NCBI GenBank assembly: GCA_020796225.1
Contig: CM036774.1
Location: 27,177,791-27,241,790 of the forward strand
Length of the DNA stretch: 64,000 bases
Reading direction: 5' to 3'
Origin: Arion vulgaris
Taxonomy: Eukaryota; Mollusca; Gastropoda; Stylommatophora; Arionidae
The position numbers and the translations under genes were made by a program. A model generated the notes under the pieces. It searched no databases. It was not told the DNA's origin and was given only the letters and a program-made list of their open reading frames with translations. Positions 31,776-43,491 of the stretch are shown piece after piece. Within the stretch, counting starts at the first letter, position 1. The number at the start of each line of letters is the position of its first letter.

Positions 31776-32545
31776 ACTGGGAACAACCCGGTAGCAGTGT
31801 GACGACACTGGGCAACAACCTGGTAGCAGTGTGACGACACTGGGCAACAACCTGGTAGCAGTGTGACGACACTGGGCAACGACCCGGTAGCAGTGTGACG
31901 ACACTGGGCAACAACCTGGTAGCAGTGTGACGACACTGGCAACAACCCGGTAGCAGTGTGACGACACTGGGCAACAACCTGGTAGCAGTGTGACGACACT
32001 GGACAACAACCCGGTAGCAGTATGACGACACTGGGCAACAACCTGGTAGCAGTGTGACGACACTGGACAACAACCCGGTAGCAGTGTTACGACACTGGGC
32101 AACAACCCGGTAGCAGTGTGACGACACTGGGCAACAACCCGGTAGCAGTGTGACGACCTGGGCAACAACCCGGTAGCAGTGTGACGACACTGGGCAACAA
32201 CCCGGTAGCAGTGTGACGACACTGGGCAACAACCTGGTAGCAGTGTGACGACACTGGACAACAACCCGGTAGCAGTGTGACGACACTGGGCAACAACCCG
32301 GTAGCAGTATGACGACACTGGGCAACAATCCGGTAGCAGTGTGACGACACTGGACAACAACCCGGTAGCAGTGTGACGACACTGGGCAACAACCCGGTGG
32401 CAGTGTGACGACACTGGACAACAATCCGGTAGCAGTGTGACGACACTGGACAACAACCCGGTAGCAGTGTTACGACACTGGGCAACAACCCGGTAGCAGT
32501 GTGACGACACTGGGCAACAACCCGGTAGCAGTGTGACGACAAAAA
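31770..32545 (+). repeat. 32-bp minisatellite at the LINE C-terminus
   Basis: About 24 units of GACGACACTGGGCAACAACC plus GGTAGCAGTGT. The first unit overlaps the end of the LINE frame, suggesting the array grew from it. Three minus frames are open through it; none is a gene. Confidence 0.95.
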
Positions 32546-33055
32546 AAGATTTCCCAATCAATCACTCAATCAATCACTCAATCAATCAATCTATTTCCTT
32601 GATACTCAGATCTTAGTTTCTAATTTGTAAACAAAAAACAGACGTCATTTTAAATCTCTAAATTTCCTGATTTTTCTGTTTTTTCCTTTTATCAAATCTC
32701 TACCTGTGACCTTTGGTGGTGGAAATGTAGGTTTTGTGTTCAATTTACCCACCAATTATCAATTTCAATGAAGAGACCACAGAATAGTCAGGAACAGGCA
32801 GTCGTGTAACAACATGAATGGCTTCTGTCGGCTCGTCGATTCCATTTAATCTCAGTGCATTGCTACGAGAAGAAAATCTGAGAAAATTTCAATTTCCCAA
32901 GTCGATGAGGCTTCATTTGACTTTCATCATTTTTGTTGGTTTTTTTTGGGTGAATTCTATCAGATTTGATGTTTTTTTTTAAAATTCGGTCAATTTAGTA
33001 TATACTGCGCCGTAGCACGGGTATATCTTTCTGATGTTGCTCAATTTGTTAAGAT
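32546..33055. other. Spacer without recognised gene
   Basis: Short (CAAT/CACT) run at 32553-32590, otherwise non-repetitive and AT-rich. Confidence 0.5.
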
Positions 33056-33061
33056 AATATT

Positions 33062-33360
33062 GTATCTATCTATCTACCTATCTATCTATCTGTCCGTCCG
33101 TCCATCCATCCGTCCGTCCGTCCATCCGTCCATCCGTCCATCCATCCGTCCATCCATCCGTCCATCCATCCGTCCATCCATCCGTCCATCCATCCATCCG
33201 TCCATCCGTCCATCCATCCGTCCGTCCGTCCATCCGTCCGTCCGTCCGTCGGTCGGTCGGTTTGCCCGCCCACCCACCCGCCTGTCTGTCCGTCCGTCTG
33301 TCTGTCTGTCTGTCTCTCTGATTTTCTGTCCGTCTATCCAATAGTCCATCTGTCTGTCGT
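33062..33360. repeat. Tetranucleotide array (TCCA/TCCG/TCTG)n
   Basis: Begins (CTAT)n, becomes (TCCATCCG)n and ends (TGTC)n, interrupted by CCCGCCCACCCACCC. Frames with Pro-Ser-Ile-Arg or Trp-Thr-Asp-Gly repeats are artefacts. Confidence 0.95.
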
Positions 33361-33374
33361 GTTGTCAGCTTGCT

Positions 33375-35470
33375 AAAGAAAAGAAAGAAAGATAATAGAA
33401 AGAAGAACTAGAAGAAAAGAAAGAAAGATAATAGAAAGAAGAAGAACTAGAAGAAAAGGAAGAAAGATAATAGAAAGAATAAGAAAAGGAAGAAAGATAA
33501 TAGAAAGAATAAGAAAAGGAAGAAAGATAATAGAAAGAATAAGAAAAGGAAGAAAGATAATAGAAAGAAGAACTAGAAGAAAAGGAAGAAAGATAATAGA
33601 AAGAAGAACTAGAAGAAAAGGAAGAAAGATAATAGAAAGAAGAACTAGAAGAAAAGGAAGAAAGATAATAGAAAGAAGAACTAGAAGAAAAGGAAGAAAG
33701 ATAATAGAAAGAAGAACTAGAAGAAAAGGAAGAAAGATAATAGAAAGAAGAAGTAGAAGAAAAGGAAGAAAGATAATAGAAAGAAGAACTAGAAGAAAAG
33801 GAAGAAAGATAATAGAAAGAAGAACTAGAAGAAAAGAAAGACAGATAATAGAAAGAAGAACTATAAGAAAAGAAAGAAAGATAATAGAAAGAAGAACTAG
33901 AAGAAAAGGAAGAAAGATAATAGAAAGAAGAACTAGAAGAAAAGAAAGAAAGATAATAGAAAGAAGAACTAGAAGAAAAGGAAGAAAGATAATAGAAAGA
34001 AGAAGAACTAGAAGAAAAGGAAGAAAGATAATAGAAAGAAGAAGAACTAGAAGAAAAGAAAGAAAGATAATAGAAAGAAGAAGAACTAGAAGAAAAGGAA
34101 GAAAGATAATAGAAAGAAGAAGTAGAAGAAAAGGAAGAAAGATAATAGAAAGAAGAACTAGAAGAAAAGAAAGAAAGATAATAGAAAGAAGAACTAGAAG
34201 AAAAGAAAGAAAGATAATAGAAAGAAGAAGAACTAGAAGAAAAGGAAGAAAGATAATAGAAAGAAGAAGTAGAAGAAAAGGAAGAAAGATAATAGAAAGA
34301 AGAACTAGAAGAAAAGAAAGAAAGATAATAGAAAGAAGAAGAACTAGAAGAAAAGGAAGAAAGATAATAGAAAGAAGAACTAGAAGAAAAGAAAGAAAGA
34401 TAATATAAAGAAGAACTAGAAGAAAAGAAAGAAAGATAATAGAAAGAAGAACTAGAAGAAAAGGAAGAAAGATAATAGAAAGAAGAAGAACTAGAAGAAA
34501 AGGAAGAAAGATAATAGAAAGAAGAAGAACTAGAAGAAAAGGAAGAAAGATAATAGAAAGAAGAAGAACTAGAAGAAAAGAAAGAAAGATAATAGAAAGA
34601 AGAAGAACTAGAAGAAAAGGAAGAAAGATAATAGAAAGAAGAAGAACTAGAAGAAAAGGAAGAAAGATAATAGAAAGAAGAAGAACTAGAAGAAAAGAAA
34701 GAAAGATAATAGAAAGAAGAAGAACTAGAAGAAAAGGAAGAAAGATAATAGAAAGAAGAAGAACTAGAAGAAAAGAAAGAAAGATAATAGAAAGAAGAAG
34801 AACTAGAAGAAAAGAAAAGAAAGATAATGAGAAAGAAGAACTAGAAAAAGAAAGAAAGATAATAGAAAGAAGAGACTAGAAGAAAAGAAGAAAGATAATA
34901 GAAAGAAGAACTAGAAGAAAAGGAAGAAAGATAATAGAAAGAAGAAGAACTAGAAGAAAAGGAAGAAAGATAATAGAAAGAAGAACTAGAAGAAAAGGAA
35001 GAAAGATAATAGAAAGAAGAACTAGAAGAAAAGGAAGAAAGATAATAGAAAGAAGAACTAGAAGAAAAGGAAGAAAGATAATAGAAAGAAGAAGAACTAG
35101 AAGAAAAGAAAGAAAGATAATAGAAAGAAGAACTAGAAGAAAAGGAAGAAAGATAATAGAAAGAAGAACTAGAAGAAAGAAGAAAGATAATGAAGAAGAA
35201 CTAGAAGAAAGGAAGAAGATATAGAAAGAAGAACTAGAAGAAAAGGAAGAAAGATAATAGAAAGAAGAACTAGAAGAAAAGGAAGAAAGATAATAGAAAG
35301 AAGAACTAGAAGAAAAGGAAGAAAGATAATAGAAAGAAGAACTAGAAGAAAGAAGAAAGATAATAGAAAGAAGAACTAGAAGAAAGAAGAAAGATAATAG
35401 AAAGAAGAACTAGAAAGGAAAAAGATATGAAAAAGAACTGAAAAGGAAGAAGATAATGAAAGAAGAAGAT
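33375..35470. repeat. ~36-bp purine-rich satellite (2.1 kb)
   Basis: About 57 units of AAGAAAGATAATAGAAAGAAG plus AACTAGAAGAAAAGG with GAA insertions. Copies decay at both the 34800 region and the right end (35165-35470). Confidence 0.95.
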
Positions 35471-35499
35471 ACAAAAAGAATCAAAATAGAAGAAAAACG

Positions 35500-35954
35500 A
35501 AGAATCTAGTTATTTCGAAAATGTGAAATGTGACAAAAGAAAATAATGAAGAAAAAAGGAATACGAGATAAGGGAGACGTACTGAAAATAGTTTCGATAA
35601 TAATATAGAAATAGAAGCCATGTTAAGAATGTCTAAGATATCTGATGCAGCAGTAAACAACAATACATGTTGTATTTCTGGTCAACAACAACAATGAAGG
35701 AAATGTTTTATTACTTCTATATTGTTGCTAGTTTCTATCTGTTGTTATTAAACAATAGACCAAAGATGGCAAGTCTATTGTTTGGTAAAGGAATTGTGAA
35801 GATCTCAACAATATGATAGACATTAATTCTAAAACTTGCAGGGGCGTTGACATACATTTTTCCAAGGAGGGGTAAAATATAAATGAAAAAAATAGTTCGT
35901 AGATTACTACGTGAAATGAGAGGATGTCGTCTATAACAGTTTCTAACCTACAGA
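35500..35954. other. Spacer, nothing recognised
   Basis: AT-rich; no open frame with recognisable similarity. Confidence 0.5.
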
Positions 35955-36172
35955 GGCGTAGGTAGAACAGACATGCTTGCATCAACAGTGTCGAATATTT
36001 GGGAGTTGAAGATGGATAAGGAGGGAGTTCTTTGGTCTCTTCCCGACTGTCTCTTGGATGAGGACACTAAAATAGATGTTGAAGATGGATAAGGAGGGAG
36101 TTCTTTGGTCTCTTCCCGACTGTCTCTTGGATGAGGACACTAAAATAGATGTTGAATCGATACAGGTCGTTT
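35955..36172 (+). mobile_element. LINE RNase H-type fragment with 74-bp duplication
   Basis: ELKMDKEGVLWSLPDCLLDE and DTKIDVESIQ match the element at 60310-60400. A ~74-bp segment starting GAAGATGGATAAGGAGGGAG is repeated in tandem (36008 and 36081). Confidence 0.72.
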
Positions 36173-36189
36173 CGTGGTTTCCTATGACG

Positions 36190-36392
36190 CCCGCTCTGTC
36201 TTGAACTCTTTGCCTCCACTTCAATGCCTGCTTTGATATTCTTTAATCATTTCTCCTCAAGGTGTGTCCAACATATCTCCATCTTCTCTTTCTTGAACCC
36301 TTTGCATCCCACTTCAATGTCTGCTTTAATATTCTTTAATCATTTCTCTCAAGGTGTGCCCAACATATCTCCATCTTCTCATTCTTATAATA
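36190..36392. repeat. ~96-bp tandem duplication
   Basis: TTGAACTCTTTGCCTCCACT ... CAACATATCTCCATCTTCTC occurs at about 36200 and again at 36294. Possibly non-coding or decayed LINE sequence on minus; not established. Confidence 0.75.
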
Positions 36393-37388
36393 GTTGTCAC
36401 TAGTGGTTGACCAGACATGTCTCTGATTTCATCACTTCTCCTGAATTCGTTCCATTTTATATTCATTATTTTTCACAGACATCTATTTTCAAATGCATTC
36501 AACTTGCTTTCTATATCTTTAGTCATTTTCCAACTCTCGCTACATATGTTAGGATTGATACAACATTTGAATTGAAAATTCGAAATTTAGTTTTAATACT
36601 ATATAACTTGCAGTTCCATATTTTATTTAGACTTTTAAAAGCTGATGTTGCTTTGCCAATTCGTATCATAATTTATTTTTAACATTTCCTGTGCAATCAA
36701 AATTGCTCAAATGGTGAACTGCTCTGTTATTTATCATTTAGATTCAGGTGATATCTGCTTACTGCATAGTTATTCATTATCAGTTTTCAAGATTCCAATT
36801 TGAGCTAAGATGATTGTATTCTGCATATACTTGGTTACACAATTACAGATTTACTTCATGTCAGTGAAAATTGGAATACGGTTTTCAGCAATATCAGTAA
36901 TTTTGCAAGATGACAATGCTGTCTTCTGATACTTGGCAAATTATTCTGAACTACCAAGAAAAAAAAGAGATAGAAATTCGAAAATGACAACCGTAGAATC
37001 AGTGATATTGACAGTAAAGTACATAACGTCAAGTTTGGGATATTGTAAATTGTCTGAATAGTACGGATAGGCTGATGAACATTGATATTGAAATGCTGAT
37101 AGTACAACGTGAGTTGAATTAAATTGTTAAATAGTAAATTGACGATGAGATTTGATATTGAAATTGTCTGGAATAAGTACAACTGGAATTTGATATTGAT
37201 TGCAATAATTGTATTTGATCACTGGGAGGGCAAATGACGAAACTGTAAAATAAGTGAAACTTGTATATAAGTTTCATAACATTATCACAGTGAGACATAG
37301 ATGATACTATTTCATCGAACAAAGTAATGAAGATTTTGATTTGATATCTTGATTCGTTTCTATTACAATATTTTCAGTTCAACTTATT
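36393..37388. other. Spacer, no gene recognised
   Basis: About 1 kb of AT-rich, largely non-repetitive DNA. Short open frames on both strands (for example 36407-36682 +, 36856-37182 -) are Ile/Leu/Phe-rich without recognisable domains. Confidence 0.5.
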
Positions 37389-37389
37389 T

Positions 37390-37992
37390 TGATTTTCCGA
37401 GTTCGGTTTCATTTATATTTTCCCGAGTTCGGTTCCATTTATATTTTCCCGAGTTCGGTTTCATTTATATTTTCCCGAGTTCGGTTTCATTTATATTTTC
37501 CCGAGTTCGGTTCCATTTATATTTTCCCGAGTTCGGTTTCATTTATATTTTACCGAGTTCGGTTTCATTTATATTTTCCCGAGTTCGGTTTCATTTATAT
37601 TTTCCCGAGTTCGGTTCCATTTATATTTTCCGAGTTCGGTTTCATTTATATTTTCCTGAGTTCGGTTTCATTTATATTTTCCTGAGTTCGGTTTCATTTA
37701 TATTTTCCGAGTTCGGTTCCATTTATATTTTCCTGAGTTCGGTTTCATTTATATTTTCCTGATTTCGGTTTCATTTATATTTTCCGAGTTCGGTTCCATT
37801 TATATTTTCTCGAGTTCGGTTTCATTTATATTTTCCCGAGTTCGGTTCCATTTATATTTTCCCGAGTTCGGTTCCATTTATATTTTCCCGAGTTCGGTTT
37901 CATTTATATTTTCCCGAGTTTGGTTTCATTTATATTTTCCCGAGTTTGGTTTCATTTATATTTTCCCGAGTTCGGTTTCATTTATATTTTAT
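37390..37992. repeat. 26-bp minisatellite (TTCCCGAGTTCGGTTTCATT..)
   Basis: About 23 units of 25-26 bp ending in TATATTT. Several plus frames are open through it and are not genes. Confidence 0.95.
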
Positions 37993-38024
37993 CAAATATA
38001 AATCGGAATATAATTTATATAGTT

Positions 38025-38110
38025 GAAGCGCCCGTATGTTGCCGGGGATCGCAAGGGGAGCAAAGAATAGGAACACTGCCACCTACAAGGCATGTCGTAA
38101 GAGGCGAAAT
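38025..38110 (+). repeat. Dispersed repeat family D, short fragment
   Basis: GGGGAGCAAAGAATAGGAAC and GGCATGTCGTAAGAGGCG are the inverse of 3375-3435. Confidence 0.6.
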
Positions 38111-38412
38111 CTATTTTCTTGTATCTATTTCTGTTCTCTTTCAATGAATCTATTTTCGTTATTCATGTTGTTTATGAGTTTTCGAACTCGTCATGTCTAG
38201 GTAATCATGGGAGGTAAGCAAGCATAAAACATCTTGTAACTCCATCATACACATGAGTTACCTCGCATTGTCAGCGGTCCCGTCATTATAGACTTGAACA
38301 ACAAAGATTTGAGAATTTTTGTTTTCGTTATACGAGAATTATCTGACTATTATTCTGTCATCTTTCTCAATTTGTTTCAGAAAAACTCTCAATGATATAT
38401 GTATTATGTAAT
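38111..38412. other. Spacer, nothing recognised
   Basis: AT-rich, no repeats visible. Confidence 0.5.
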
Positions 38413-38414
38413 TT

Positions 38415-38660
38415 GAGAGCCACAATAGCGTAGTTGTTAGGGAACTAGCTTATTAGACTAGTGGACCGGGGTCAACTCCACAGTGGGTGTGGAATTTTTT
38501 CCAACAGTAAATTTTCTCAGGTCTACCCAGCCTCAATTGGGTACCAGGAAAAGCACTGGGAAGTAAAGGTGGACAGTTTGATGTTGACCACATTCCCCAT
38601 CGTGTACCGACGGCCAATGAAAATATGGATCTAACACCGTATTACCCATCATCATCAGTT
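38415..38660 (+). mobile_element. tRNA-derived SINE (same A-box type as 2858)
   Basis: GCCACAATAGCGTAGTTGTTAG carries the A-box and GGGGTCAACTCC (38467-38478) is B-box-like, followed by a ~180-bp body (TCAATTGGGTACCAGGAAAA, GTGTACCGACGGCCAATGAA). Only one long copy is visible, so the family is inferred. Confidence 0.55.
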
Positions 38661-38671
38661 TCCTCTTTGTC

Positions 38672-39156
38672 TCAGGAGACAATAGGACTTGCGTCACGTA
38701 GTATGTTCTGCGCTGAATCACAACGTTTCTTGTGGTTGTAATGCCATATTCTTAAGTGGCAATCCTTGCCACAGTTGCTGCAGGTAAAACTGGAGACTAG
38801 AGCCGATACATGGGATGTTCTCTCTGCCCTCTGTGCTCTCTTTGCCTCCACATGTGATGTTGTTTTTCTTCTTTCTTTTGAGCCACCCCTCACTGCCGCT
38901 CGCCATGCTTGCCTGTCTTTGACCAGCCGCTCCCAGTGTTTTTTGTCTATGCCACATGAAGTTAGATCACGCTTGCAGGTGTCAATGAAGCGTAATAATG
39001 GGCGCCCATGCTGTCTAGCACCAGATGCGAGTTGACCATATAGAATGTTCTTTGGGATTCTATCATCGCTCATACGGCACACGTGTCCCAGCCATCTCAG
39101 ACGTCGCTGACTCAGTAAGGTGTACATGCTTGGAATGCCAGCACTGTCCATGACTT
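38672..39156 (-). mobile_element. Host LINE, 3' part: C-terminal domain
   Basis: The minus frame has DSAGIPSMYTLLSQRRLRWL, GHVCRMSDDRIPKNILYGQL, FIDTCKRDLTSCGIDKKHWE and a final CSNCGKDCHLRIWHYNHKK zinc-finger-like tail. It is the continuation of 40819-41045; the two parts are separated by the inserted LINE. Confidence 0.88.
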
Positions 39157-39171
39157 CTATAATGGAGATGT
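39157..39171. repeat. Target-site duplication, left
   Basis: CTATAATGGAGATGT, matched by CTGTAATGGAGATGT at 40804-40818 (14 of 15). Confidence 0.85.
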
Positions 39172-40803
39172 TATGTTATGTTATGCGATCGACGTCATGG
39201 CACATTGGGCATTCCCATTCGTGCTCTGTCCTCCGTTGCAGCAGCCATCCCAAAGTCCATTTGCTCACAGTACCCATGGGAAGTTGATTACTATATCGTC
39301 TCTCTCTACCACGAAGACGACACTGTCTGGCATGTCCAAACTTAACGCCTAATTCTCGAACTCGTTCCAGTGTCTGAGACCCGCCCATGTCACACAATTG
39401 AGAGCGTACCGCATTGATGATATCGGCTCTGTCCATGCTTCTGCCCACTTGAGTCGGGCACTGTTTGCAAGAGAGTCAGCACGCTCGTTACCCCGCACTC
39501 CAGCATGTCCAGGCGTGTACAGCCAAGTCATTTTCTTGAGATGTGATCTCCGAATGATGTCCACCCATTCCACACGCATACTTCCAGATTCAATCAGTTG
39601 AAGCATATTCATCGAGTCTGATATGATGATCGTATGGGTAACCTGTTGCTCAGCCACCCATGACAAAGCCCTGGAGGCAGCGGTGAGGCAGCGGTGATCT
39701 CCATAGTCATGCTCGATGTCGTTGTCTCAAAAGCCCGCAGTCCTCATGAAGTGTGCGACCGTTTCGTTGTGCTGAGTAAGCCCACGATGATCTGGTGCCA
39801 CGCTTGACAGAGCCATCGGTGTAGATAATGATATCACCTGGGTGGGAGTGCTGATCCACGAGTGCAAGAATTTCCGCATTGACGACGCCCGGGGCCCATT
39901 CTCTACAGCGGCGTCCAAGTGTCCTGATAACCCTGGCGTAAGCAGTCATATCCTCTGATATAGGCATCCATTCGTCACCGTGCCTCAGCTCATCTAGAGT
40001 ACAGAACTGTTTAATAACATCCTCTGCCTCGGCCATCCAGGATCGACCTCTTCAATCGCCTTCCCTTGTTCTCATTTATGGCTTTGTGCAGTGGATGATT
40101 TGTGTCAGCAGAAACTCTCAGATACGCTTTTACCTGTGCGACGTTGTGTCTCGTGGCTATCGTTGGCAATCCAAGGACATAGCGCATTGCCTCACACGAA
40201 GTGTCACGTGTGCAACCAAGTATAAGCCTCATCGCTTCATTTTGGATCCTTTCTAACTTATCCAGCGATGTTCTGCTTACTGTTAGAAGACCAAGGCCAT
40301 AGTCCACCACGCTCAGCGCTAGTCCCTGATAAAGAAAGAGTAGCAGGCGTTGCTCAATATCCGCCCCGCCATAACTTTGAGAGCGGTTAGCCCTTTTCTT
40401 GCCTTTAGGATTACGTTCTCAACATGGCTCTTAAATGACAAACTTCTGTCAACTGTTATTCCAAGATATTTTAGTGTTTCGCTTCTGTCAATGTCTTTGT
40501 TACACATGCTGACAACCGGGTAGGTGTCTTTACTATGTGAGTGTTAAGAGAACCATGTCAGAGAGGCCTTTGCTGGGTTCACATTCGCTTCGAATTCGTT
40601 GCACCAATCACCAATCCTATTCAGCTCACACTGTAATGCAGATGCGATCTCATTTCTGTCCTTGCCCATGCGTTACACCAGAATATCATCGGCGTACAAC
40701 ATTGTTCTGCCAACTCCGACCCTTTGTGTGCTGGTTACCCCGACGGTGTATACGTTGAAAAGGACTGGCGAGAGTGGTGATCCTGGGGAAGGCTCATTAG
40801 GAC
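39172..40803 (-). mobile_element. Inserted RNase H-type LINE, 5'-truncated
   Basis: Minus-strand order: SPGSPLSPVLFNVYTVGV, MLYADDILV (catalytic YADD, near 40690), KYLGITVDRSLSFKSHV, LERIQNEAMRLILGCTRD, then RNase H pieces IIIYTDGSVKRG, ISDSMNMLQLIESG and TPGHAGVRGNERADSLA, and a CPMC tail. Reading frames shift at least four times. The 3' end is a TAACA-type tail (39170-39184). The truncated RT 5' end and 15-bp flanking duplication show a target-primed insertion into the host LINE. Confidence 0.9.
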
Positions 40804-40818
40804 CTGTAATGGAGATGT
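40804..40818. repeat. Target-site duplication, right
   Basis: Partner of 39157-39171, flanking the inserted LINE. Confidence 0.85.
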
Positions 40819-41120
40819 GGTCTTACCATCGGATATTGTATATTCGCCTGAGACAGCGCATGTGGAAGGTGTTGAGGAGATGTTCTTGTCTAGCATATGT
40901 GGTCCATGTGTCACTACCATACAGTAGAGTGCTGAGAACACAAGCTTTATATACTTGTGTCTTGGTGTTTCTTGTGAGTGCCCTGTTTTCCCATACACGC
41001 TTTGCTAATTTAAAAATAGCAGTGGAGGCCTTCCCAATGCGACCCTACATACAACGTGGTATAACAAGGGTTCGTTTACTTGTTGTTACTATTATGTTAC
41101 TTCTTGTCTCGTCCAGGTAG
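40819..41120 (-). mobile_element. Host LINE, 5' part of the C-terminal domain
   Basis: Minus strand from 41045: IGKASTAIFKLAKRVWENRA, VYKACVLSTLLYGSDTW, LLNTFHMRCLRRIYNIRW, a stop, then DHIS at the insertion point. The frame resumes at 39160 with ISIIEVMDSAG. Sequence right of about 41045 is no longer recognisable. Confidence 0.85.
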
Positions 41121-41425
41121 TTTCTGTCTTCTTTATATAGTATTTATAATAACAAGACACCATGTAGACATGACACACCGGACTACTGCTTAAAATTACG
41201 TCAAACTATAACAGAAGGACGACTAGCTTAGATGAAAAATCGGGAAAATCCGTTCAGTGTGGGGGCTGACTTTCACATATGTTTAACAGAAAATCCAATG
41301 TTTTTGTGCAATTTTACACGATTTTATAAGTCCGTGGCTATTTGTTGACGACAAGTGGTAATAATATGAATATTACTTAGTGTTAATTTAATTTGTGATG
41401 TAATATAATCTTGTTTGTATTATGT
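41121..41425. other. Spacer, nothing recognised
   Basis: AT-rich, non-repetitive. Confidence 0.5.
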
Positions 41426-41427
41426 TG

Positions 41428-41612
41428 CGTTCCAACAGTCGGGGTTTGAATCGACCGCGGCGTTCTGTTCACCTGTGCATTTTTTTCCAGAGATCCTTAG
41501 ACTTGTTGCCAGGGCTACGTAGTCCATGGTTTGCGCAATACACTCGGCCGATGGCGTGCTATTTCGGCGCAGATTAACCCGAGTCACATGAGGTAAAGCC
41601 TGGTGTACTGAT
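41428..41612 (+). mobile_element. SINE family B, copy 1 (head truncated)
   Basis: Begins near the B-box (GGGGTTTGAATCGACCGC at 41438) and continues with the body GTTCTGTTCACCTGTGCATT, CTACGTAGTCCATGG.TTGCGCAATAC. Other copies are at 49495 and 53005 (both minus). Confidence 0.72.
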
Positions 41613-41654
41613 GCCAATCATTAGTTATTAGGTCCATTTCTGTAAACGTCGCAA

Positions 41655-41688
41655 TGGTTGAGAGAGAGAGAGACAGACAGACAGACAT

Positions 41689-41749
<61 letters not shown>

Positions 41750-41795
41750 TAGATAGATAGATTGATAGAAAGAGAGAGAGAGAGAGAGAGAGAAC
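41655..41795. repeat. (GA)n and (ACAG)n microsatellites
   Basis: (GA)n at 41662-41672 and 41770-41793 around (GACA)n and (GATA)n. Confidence 0.95.
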
Positions 41796-41847
41796 ATACA
41801 TTTAAGACTTGTTTCCTGGAAGACACGACGACAGTGATCAATCAAGA

Positions 41848-41940
41848 CGACAGTAGCAACTAGATATCAACTAGACATCAACTAGACATCAACTAGACAT
41901 CAACTAGACATCAACTAGACATCAACTAGACATCAAGGAA
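41848..41940. repeat. 12-bp repeat (ATCAACTAGACA)n
   Basis: Seven tandem copies. Confidence 0.92.
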
Positions 41941-42365
41941 ACCTTTAACAATGCGATAACGGAAGCGTTAGAGCTGATTAAAGATTGATGTCTTTTAAAC
42001 GTGATTGGAAAAGAGCCTCGCTTTGCACAAGTTTATGCTACATGAAGATGATGGACATATATAGAGATTAACATAACTAAAGAAAGTATAACAAAATTTA
42101 TCATCAGTGTCACAACAAACACAGTACTACAGTAAAACGAGAGAAAATCATGAAATGAGATTCCAGAAATATGTTAGTATAAAAAAATAAATGGTTGATT
42201 TAACACACTCCGAACTTACTGCCGCAGCATGCGTCAATATTGTCTATAAAAATAATCCAACTGCCGCACACCACACAAAACCTTGTTTCGTGTAAAAATT
42301 AGCACAACATTTATATTAACAAATTCTGGTCCAGTTTTTGGTTTTTAAGTTACTGTAAATCAATA
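41941..42365. other. Spacer, nothing recognised
   Basis: AT-rich, no gene or repeat recognised. Confidence 0.5.
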
Positions 42366-42369
42366 TATT

Positions 42370-43305
42370 TCTACGCCATAGTCCGATCGATAGTCTTAGT
42401 CTGATCGATAGTCATAGTCTGATCAATAGTCATAGTCTGATCGATAGTTTGATAAAATGTGTTACGTTGGTAACATTTCAAGATTTGTGAAACTAGTTAC
42501 TAAACTCATAGTCTGATCGATAGTTTGATAAAATGTGTTACGTTGGTAACATTTCAAGATTTGTGAAACTAGTTACTAAACTCATAGTCTGATCGATAGT
42601 TTGATAAAATGTGTTACGTTGGTAACATTTCAAGATTTGTGAAACTAGTTACTAAACTCATAGTCTGATCGATAGTTTGATAAAATGTGTTACGTTGGTG
42701 ACATTTCAAGATTTGTGAAACTAGTTACTAAACTCATAGTCTGATCGATAGTCATAGTCTGATCAATAGTCATAGTCTGATCGATAGTTTGATAAAATGT
42801 GTTACGTTGGTAACATTTCAAGATTTGTGAAACTAGTTACTAAACTCATAGTCTGATCGATAGTTTGATAAAATGTGTTACGTTGGTAACATTTCAAGAT
42901 TTGTGAAACTAGTTACTAAACTCATAGTCTGATCGATAGTTTGATAAAATGTGTTACTTTGGTGACATTTCAAGATTTGTGAAACTAGTTACTAAACTCA
43001 TAGTCTGATCGATAGTTTGATAAAATGTGTTACTTTGGTGACATTTCAAGATTTGTGAAACTAGTTACTAAACTCATAGTCTGATCGATAGTTTGATAAA
43101 ATGTGTTACGTTGGTAACATTTCAAGATTTGTGAAACTAGTTACTAAACTCATAGTCTGATCGATAGTTTGATAAAATGTGTTACTTTGGTGACATTTCA
43201 AGATTTGTGAAACTAGTTACTAAACTCATAGTCTGATCGATAGTTTGATAAAATGTGTTACGTTGGTAACATTTCAAGATTTGTGAAACTAGTTACTAAA
43301 CTGTA
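42370..43305. repeat. 76-bp minisatellite (~11 copies)
   Basis: Unit: CATAGTCTGATCGATAGTTT, GATAAAATGTGTTACGTTGG, TAACATTTCAAGATTTGTGA, AACTAGTTACTAAACT. A sub-block of CATAGTCTGATC.ATAGT is multiplied at 42378-42440 and 42738-42790. Confidence 0.96.
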
Positions 43306-43490
43306 GAAAACTATTGATCATGTCAATCAGGGATATTGGGAAATAAGGCATTAGTACACCTGGGCCTAATTGTTAAACAGATCAGACACTTGTTCCGACA
43401 GTGTTGACAGGTCTATCGATAACAAGGAAGGGGGCATAAAGCAACATAGAACATTATGTTATTTATCATTTTGTTAGTGCTAAGTTAATA
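43306..43490. other. Short spacer, nothing recognised
   Basis: Between two arrays. Confidence 0.5.
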
Positions 43491-43491
43491 G

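Noticed and set aside
31516..32561. Overlapping minus frames of 156-302 codons
   Set aside because: 32-bp array with three open frames; the non-repeat end is antisense to LINE sequence.
38672..39151. 159-codon minus frame as a host zinc-finger gene
   Set aside because: It is the C-terminal domain of a LINE, shown by its continuation at 40819-41045.
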